Source: Coprinus comatus | Taxonomy: Eukaryota; Basidiomycota; Agaricomycetes; Agaricales; Agaricaceae | Assembly: GCA_034638255.1 (NCBI GenBank) | Contig: JAWPGT010000009.1 | Coordinates: 310,001-374,000 of the forward strand | DNA length: 64,000 nucleotides | Reading direction: 5' to 3' | Shown here: positions 60,230 through 64,000 of the stretch, in pieces | Position numbering within the stretch: the stretch's first letter is position 1 | Layout of the letters: each line of letters starts with the position of its first letter | Notes under the pieces: generated by a model | Seen by the model: only the letters and a program-made list of their open reading frames with translations | Database searches by the model: none | What the model was told of the DNA's origin: nothing | Program-made: the position numbers and the translations under genes

Positions 60230-61576
60230 ATGAAATTCTCTGCCTCTTTTGTCGTTCTCGCCTTTGCGCTCGCCAAGTCTACTGTTGCATTGCCCTTGGT
60301 ACGCACTTTGTATTCATATATCATGAATAATGATATTGATGAAAGGATTAGGACTTGGACAACATGGATCTTGTTGAACGTGATTATGAAGGATATGATC
60401 TCGAAGCCCGCGACTATAGTAACCTCTATGAAGAAAGGTCATTTGAAGATGACGAGCTTTATGCACGAGGTCTGTACGATGACCTCGAGGAACGAGAATT
60501 GGATACAAGAGCGAAGAAACCGTCAACTCCAGCTCCAGCTCCAGCTCCTCCTGCGGACAACAAGAAACCTCCTGCAGACAACAAGAAACCCCCCGCAGAC
60601 GATAAGAAGCCACCTGCAGATAACAAGAAGCCACCTGCCGACAACAAGAAACCTACAGACAAGAAAAAATGCAAGACCCTCACTAGTAAGAGAGGCAGTT
60701 ATAGTGGCGGTGGCAGTACCACTCCCAAGAAGAAGACTCGATCCCTGTATGGAAGAGATACTACCGGTAAAAGTGAGTTCAGTACTTTCTTTTGCATCTA
60801 TGTCACACTGACATGTGGATACTAAGCTATTACGGTGGATGGCAAATCTTACACGCTAGCGGATGAGGTATCAGGTCAAGGTGGTGATGTGGTAAGTCGT
60901 CAATTCATCAACCATTCTAGTCATATATATTGATTTACTATCATGATTATTTATAGACATTCAAAGCCAGTGGTGGAACATACGCCAAACGACCCAAGGC
61001 AAAGGGAGCCGCACCAAAGGGCTTCGCTGATGAGGTCAAGCATACCGAGGCAGCCTCTAAAGCTCTTGGAAACGGCTTGTTCGTTGCTTCCAGTGAGGGT
61101 ACTGCCACCAGTTATGCCTGGTTGATCACAAAAGGTGCTTCGGGAGGAGAAATATGGTTCCGTTGGCTTAAGGATACTACCAAGTTTGCTACCAAGAAGG
61201 CTTGCGAAGACGATATGGCGGCTGCTAGGACAGTGATCAAGACTCAACTAGAAAAGATGATTCCATCTGGTTTCGTGCATGGTGATAATCATCCCGGAAA
61301 TGTAAGCGCAATGGATCTATACTATATAATCCGTTTACTTACAAATGATTATTGTACAGTGGCTTGTGAATGAATCGGGAGCGATTTCAACGGCCAATCC
61401 ATTGATTTCGGAATGACCAAGCCAACGGTAAGTGACTTGGTACCCTTTGTATGGAATATTTAAATCTGATGCACGGTACAATTCAGACGACAAACATTGA
61501 TGATATGCTCAAACAACAGTACAAATATAATGCTGATATGTGGGAGTCGCTCAAGTGCTATGATATTTGCAAGTAG
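60230..61576 (+). CDS. Secreted repeat protein with kinase-like C-terminal motifs
   Basis: The signal peptide is MKFSASFVVLAFALAKSTVA. An acidic, Tyr/Arg-rich pro-like region follows (DNMDLVERDYEGYDLEARDY, EERELDTRAKK), then Pro/Ala text and five tandem PPADNKK-type heptads. A basic stretch has a Kex2-like site (TLTSKR|GSYSGGG). After two introns comes a compact domain: TYAKRPKAKGAAP (possible ATP Lys), FADEVKHTEAASKALG (possible helix C Glu), YAWLITKG, IWFRWLKD, GFVHGDNHPGN (HxDxxxxN) and, after another intron, IDFGMTKP (DFG). It ends WESLKCYDICK with a stop at 61574-61576. One base is missing near 61381: as given the frame reads NESGAIST and stops, while the DFG text is in the next frame. 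The overall layout is unusual and I do not recognise a named family. Confidence 0.72.
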
Positions 61577-61758
61577 ATAGTAGACGTAGTAATAGTACTG
61601 CGTGTGGACGAGTCGTAGAATAAACATAAGAAAATCAATAAACACTTATCAAGCTCAAATTCGCTCACTTGAAGTTCCTTACAACAAGAAACAGGGTCGA
61701 TTCGGATGCTGTTTAAATGATTAATCACAATGCATTGATTTCTGAGGCTAAGAATGGG

Positions 61759-62297
61759 TCAACAACATTGAATACCCCAATAAGTACCAGACCAACCCCT
61801 CTTCATACTTCTCGAAAAACCTTCTAAAAATGCCTTTGTCTGTGTACAAGTAAATCCTACAGCTCTAACCGTAGTAGTATTAGTAGTAGAGTATAGTGTA
61901 TCGTCCGGATTCTCCGCTATAAGGGTTGTATTGATGGTACCATCCTGTTTAAAAAGCGAAAAAAGAAAGATAATTCAATTTACAGTTGCGTAATAAAAAA
62001 GAATGTGAGTACATACGATATTGCTGCTTGAAGCAATAGTGAACAAATCACCATTGACTAAAAAAAAAAACACCATAAAAATGAGTACACTAAAACATTG
62101 AAGATTTAGTTGCAGTAAATGTAACCCTACTATAGTTAAAGTCAATGACAACGTTTATTGTAACGAGGTCTACAGGAACGGTAGACACATAAATCAAGTC
62201 ACGAAATTGTAGCTCCGCTCCTTTGAACGAGGTTTGCGGGAACAGCAGCGACAGAGGTAGCCACAAAGGCAATCGTGTGGACACTTTTGGCGAACAT
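61759..62297 (-). CDS. Small secreted protein, probably frame-disrupted
   Basis: The start at 62297 gives a signal peptide (MFAKSVHTIAFVATSVAA, then VPANLVQRS), but this frame stops after GATIS. An adjacent frame stays open through VSTVPVDLVTINVVIDFNYS and RVTFTATKSS. A middle exon (about 62030-62060) encodes NGDLFTIASSSNI, bounded by TTTTTAG and GTATGTAC. A last exon from about 61944 encodes DGTINTTLIAENPDDTLYST, TNTTTVRAVGFTCTQTKAFL, EGFSRSMKRGWSGTYWGIQC and C, with a stop at 61759-61761. Splice sites and composition suggest a real gene of about 150 residues with one or more indels in exon 1. The final Cys-Cys and Asn-Thr sites fit a secreted protein. No family is recognised; it may be a pseudogene. 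Confidence 0.45.
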
Positions 62298-62790
62298 GTT
62301 TTGATTTTTTTTTAGACTTTGTGTGTATGCGAAAGAGTCGATGCTACAGATATTGATATCCTCAGAATCTACGTCCGAAGAGGTGGAACTTATATATACA
62401 TATTTCGTAAACTTTAGCCCTAGATGTCCTAAACATTGTGAAATACATATGGTCAATCTAAACAGACTCGACCGAAGATGGACGCACAACACCCACAAGG
62501 GCTTTGAAGGAATTAACGACAGCCGAAACATAATAATCCATATGTTGCTACCTTCTTCCCTACGCCAAGTGGACATAAAAATCATCAAAGAAACTACTTT
62601 ATGCCCTTGTTCAAATAAGCGCTGTTACAGTGCAAATGTATTATGAGGGGTGGTCACATTCAGTTTCAAAGTTATTGCTTGCTTCTATAGTCCTGAACAT
62701 TTGAAAAATTTCGATAATTTTGGATATTCTATTCTATAACTTCACTGTCAATAGCAAATCTATTAGCACACCGAAAAAAAAAAAATCGAA
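62298..62790. other. Intergenic, 0.49 kb
   Basis: Promoter of the small secreted gene and 3' UTR of histidyl-tRNA synthetase. Open frames here on both strands carry no recognisable signal. Confidence 0.4.
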
Positions 62791-64000
62791 TCAAATCATT
62801 TTCCCAGTATTCCACTCTTGATAGATCGGCGAGTTCTTCAACCACTGAATCAGCTCATCTCTCTTTACTTTGGTCCCCTTGTCTGTGCTCTCTACTTTCA
62901 CTTTTTTTCCATTAATAAATTCCCATCTTTGTTCCTTGACCGTAACAAGTCCAGCCTTCAACTCATCTCCACCAAGGATAACTGCAAAAGGTACTTCATC
63001 TTTCTCACCAGCAGCAAATTGCGCAGGGAGTTTGGGTTTATTCTTTGCCAAGAAATCAGTCTGTCGGGAAGGACAATCAGCATAACGTTTTTTAAATAGC
63101 GGGTCACACAAACCTTGAGCCCTGCTTCTCTCAGTTCTCTGACCAACTCAACACGCTCTGTCAATAAGCCGTCTCCAGCACTCATCACGTAAACCATTGT
63201 CTCCTTACTCCTCATTCCTTTCTCTACCCACTTTGGCCACAACAAAGCGAATATCCTATCCATACCAATGCTCACACCAATGCAAGGCAGTTGACCCTTG
63301 GAACCCTTCTCCTTATCAACGCCAGCTGCAGCTGCAGCGAATGCTCCGACGAGACCATCATATCTTCCACCGGCTGCAATTGAGCCAACACCAACCTGAG
63401 AATCATCAACCTCGTCTTCCTCTTCGCCATCTGCCTTCTTCTTAGGTTTCTTATCCTTTTTGGTTGGAAGAGGAGCGGGAGAAGGTTCTGTAGAGGTTAT
63501 GGTAGATACATTAGCATTTCCTGCAGCAGCCGCTTGGGCAGCCTTGAGCCAGGGAGGAGCAGATGCTTCAACGATCGCCTCGTAAATAAGACCAGTATAG
63601 TAATCCAAACCACGGGCGAGGGACATGTCGAAGGAAATCTGCAAAAGTTGAGCTTTCTTATCCACACAACAAAGTGATGAACCAACCTTATCGTCGACCT
63701 TATAGGCCTTTAATAGGCTGACAAGGATCTTCATATCCTGAAGTCCTTGCTTTGCACTAGCGTTGGCGGTGATGGTCGCATCCTCCGATAACTTGTCAAT
63801 CAATTCGGGACCACCTATATGCAGTGTCAGCAAGTAGAATCCATAACTGAGGCAATGAGTTGACCTTTCAGTTGGACATATTGTCCAATCTTATCAGCAA
63901 TAGCGGGGTCAAGGCCCTTTTCAACAGTCATCTCCTTTCTAACCTCCGGCCAAAGTGACTATATGCGCAATCTGAGATCAGAATAACAACAAGAGTCATA
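62791..64000 (-). CDS. HTS1: Histidyl-tRNA synthetase, C-terminal part (5' end outside window)
   Basis: Class II synthetase that charges tRNA-His. The visible part begins at about 63961 after an acceptor (SLWPEVRKEMTVEKGLDPAI) and runs through GQYVQLKGGPELIDKLSEDA, then ISFDMSLARGLDYYTGLIYE (histidine-specific motif HisA) and SIAAGGRYDGLVGAFA (HisB). Next come CIGVSIGMDRIFALLWP (motif 3) and the anticodon-binding domain (MVYVMSAGDGLLTERVELVR, FAVILGGDELKAGLVTVKEQ). It ends QEWNTGKMI with a stop at 62791. A fungal insertion rich in Lys/Pro (PLPTKKDKKPKKKADGEEED) sits between HisA and HisB. Introns at about 63867-63815, 63686-63640 and 63110-63065 keep frame. One gene usually supplies both cytosolic and mitochondrial forms in fungi; the N-terminus needed to judge this is missing. 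Confidence 0.93.

Overview
The window looks like nuclear DNA of a mushroom-forming basidiomycete (Agaricomycetes). The reasons are dense, short (about 45-70 nt) GT-AG introns in nearly every gene, three class I hydrophobins with the eight-cysteine pattern, secreted GH17 and GH128 beta-glucanases, fungal F-box proteins, and one copy each of core eukaryotic housekeeping genes. No prokaryotic operons, tRNA genes, CRISPR arrays or intact transposons were recognised. The species cannot be named from this sequence alone.

Layout. 0-5.4 kb: a secreted EF-hand protein, a broken F-box gene with a second F-box fragment, and a GPI-type GH128 glucanase. 6.3-16.8 kb: housekeeping genes, namely prefoldin 1 and SNU114 (divergent, 110 bp apart), calnexin, tRNA-dihydrouridine synthase DUS2 and the diphthamide co-chaperone DPH4. 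17.6-21.5 kb: hydrophobin followed by a GH17 glucanase. 22.3-25.4 kb: a TBC RabGAP and a dead GH17 copy. 25.4-27.5 kb: gene-poor. 27.5-31.7 kb: a seven-helix membrane protein, a small Ser/Pro-rich protein and an ING/PHD chromatin protein. 32-40.8 kb: FIP1, mitochondrial uL10 and alpha-COP, all on the minus strand. 41.3-45.4 kb: two hydrophobins as arms of an inverted repeat, then a second GH17 gene. 45.9-54.7 kb: enolase, NOG2 and importin-9/KAP114, all minus strand. 55-57.7 kb: an F-box protein. 57.9-60.2 kb: a degenerate tandem duplication of promoter DNA. 60.2-62.3 kb: two secreted proteins, one with kinase-like motifs. 62.8 kb to the end: the 3' part of histidyl-tRNA synthetase.

How the genes relate. 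The housekeeping genes serve splicing, polyadenylation, ER folding, COPI traffic, nuclear import, 60S ribosome export, tRNA charging and modification, and translation, and share no obvious pathway. The accessory genes are more coherent. A hydrophobin-then-GH17 cassette occurs twice in the same orientation 24 kb apart, with a third dead GH17 copy between. With the GH128 enzyme this makes a region rich in cell-wall and surface proteins that has grown by local duplication.

The most unusual items are: the hydrophobin inverted repeat; a secreted protein that joins a repeat-rich, Kex2-like N-terminal part to a compact domain with HxDxxxxN and DFG kinase-type motifs; FIP1 with an intron-split start codon, a 10-nt exon and a 24-nt homopolymer that sets its C-terminal frame; and SNU114 with four single-base losses although its neighbours are intact.
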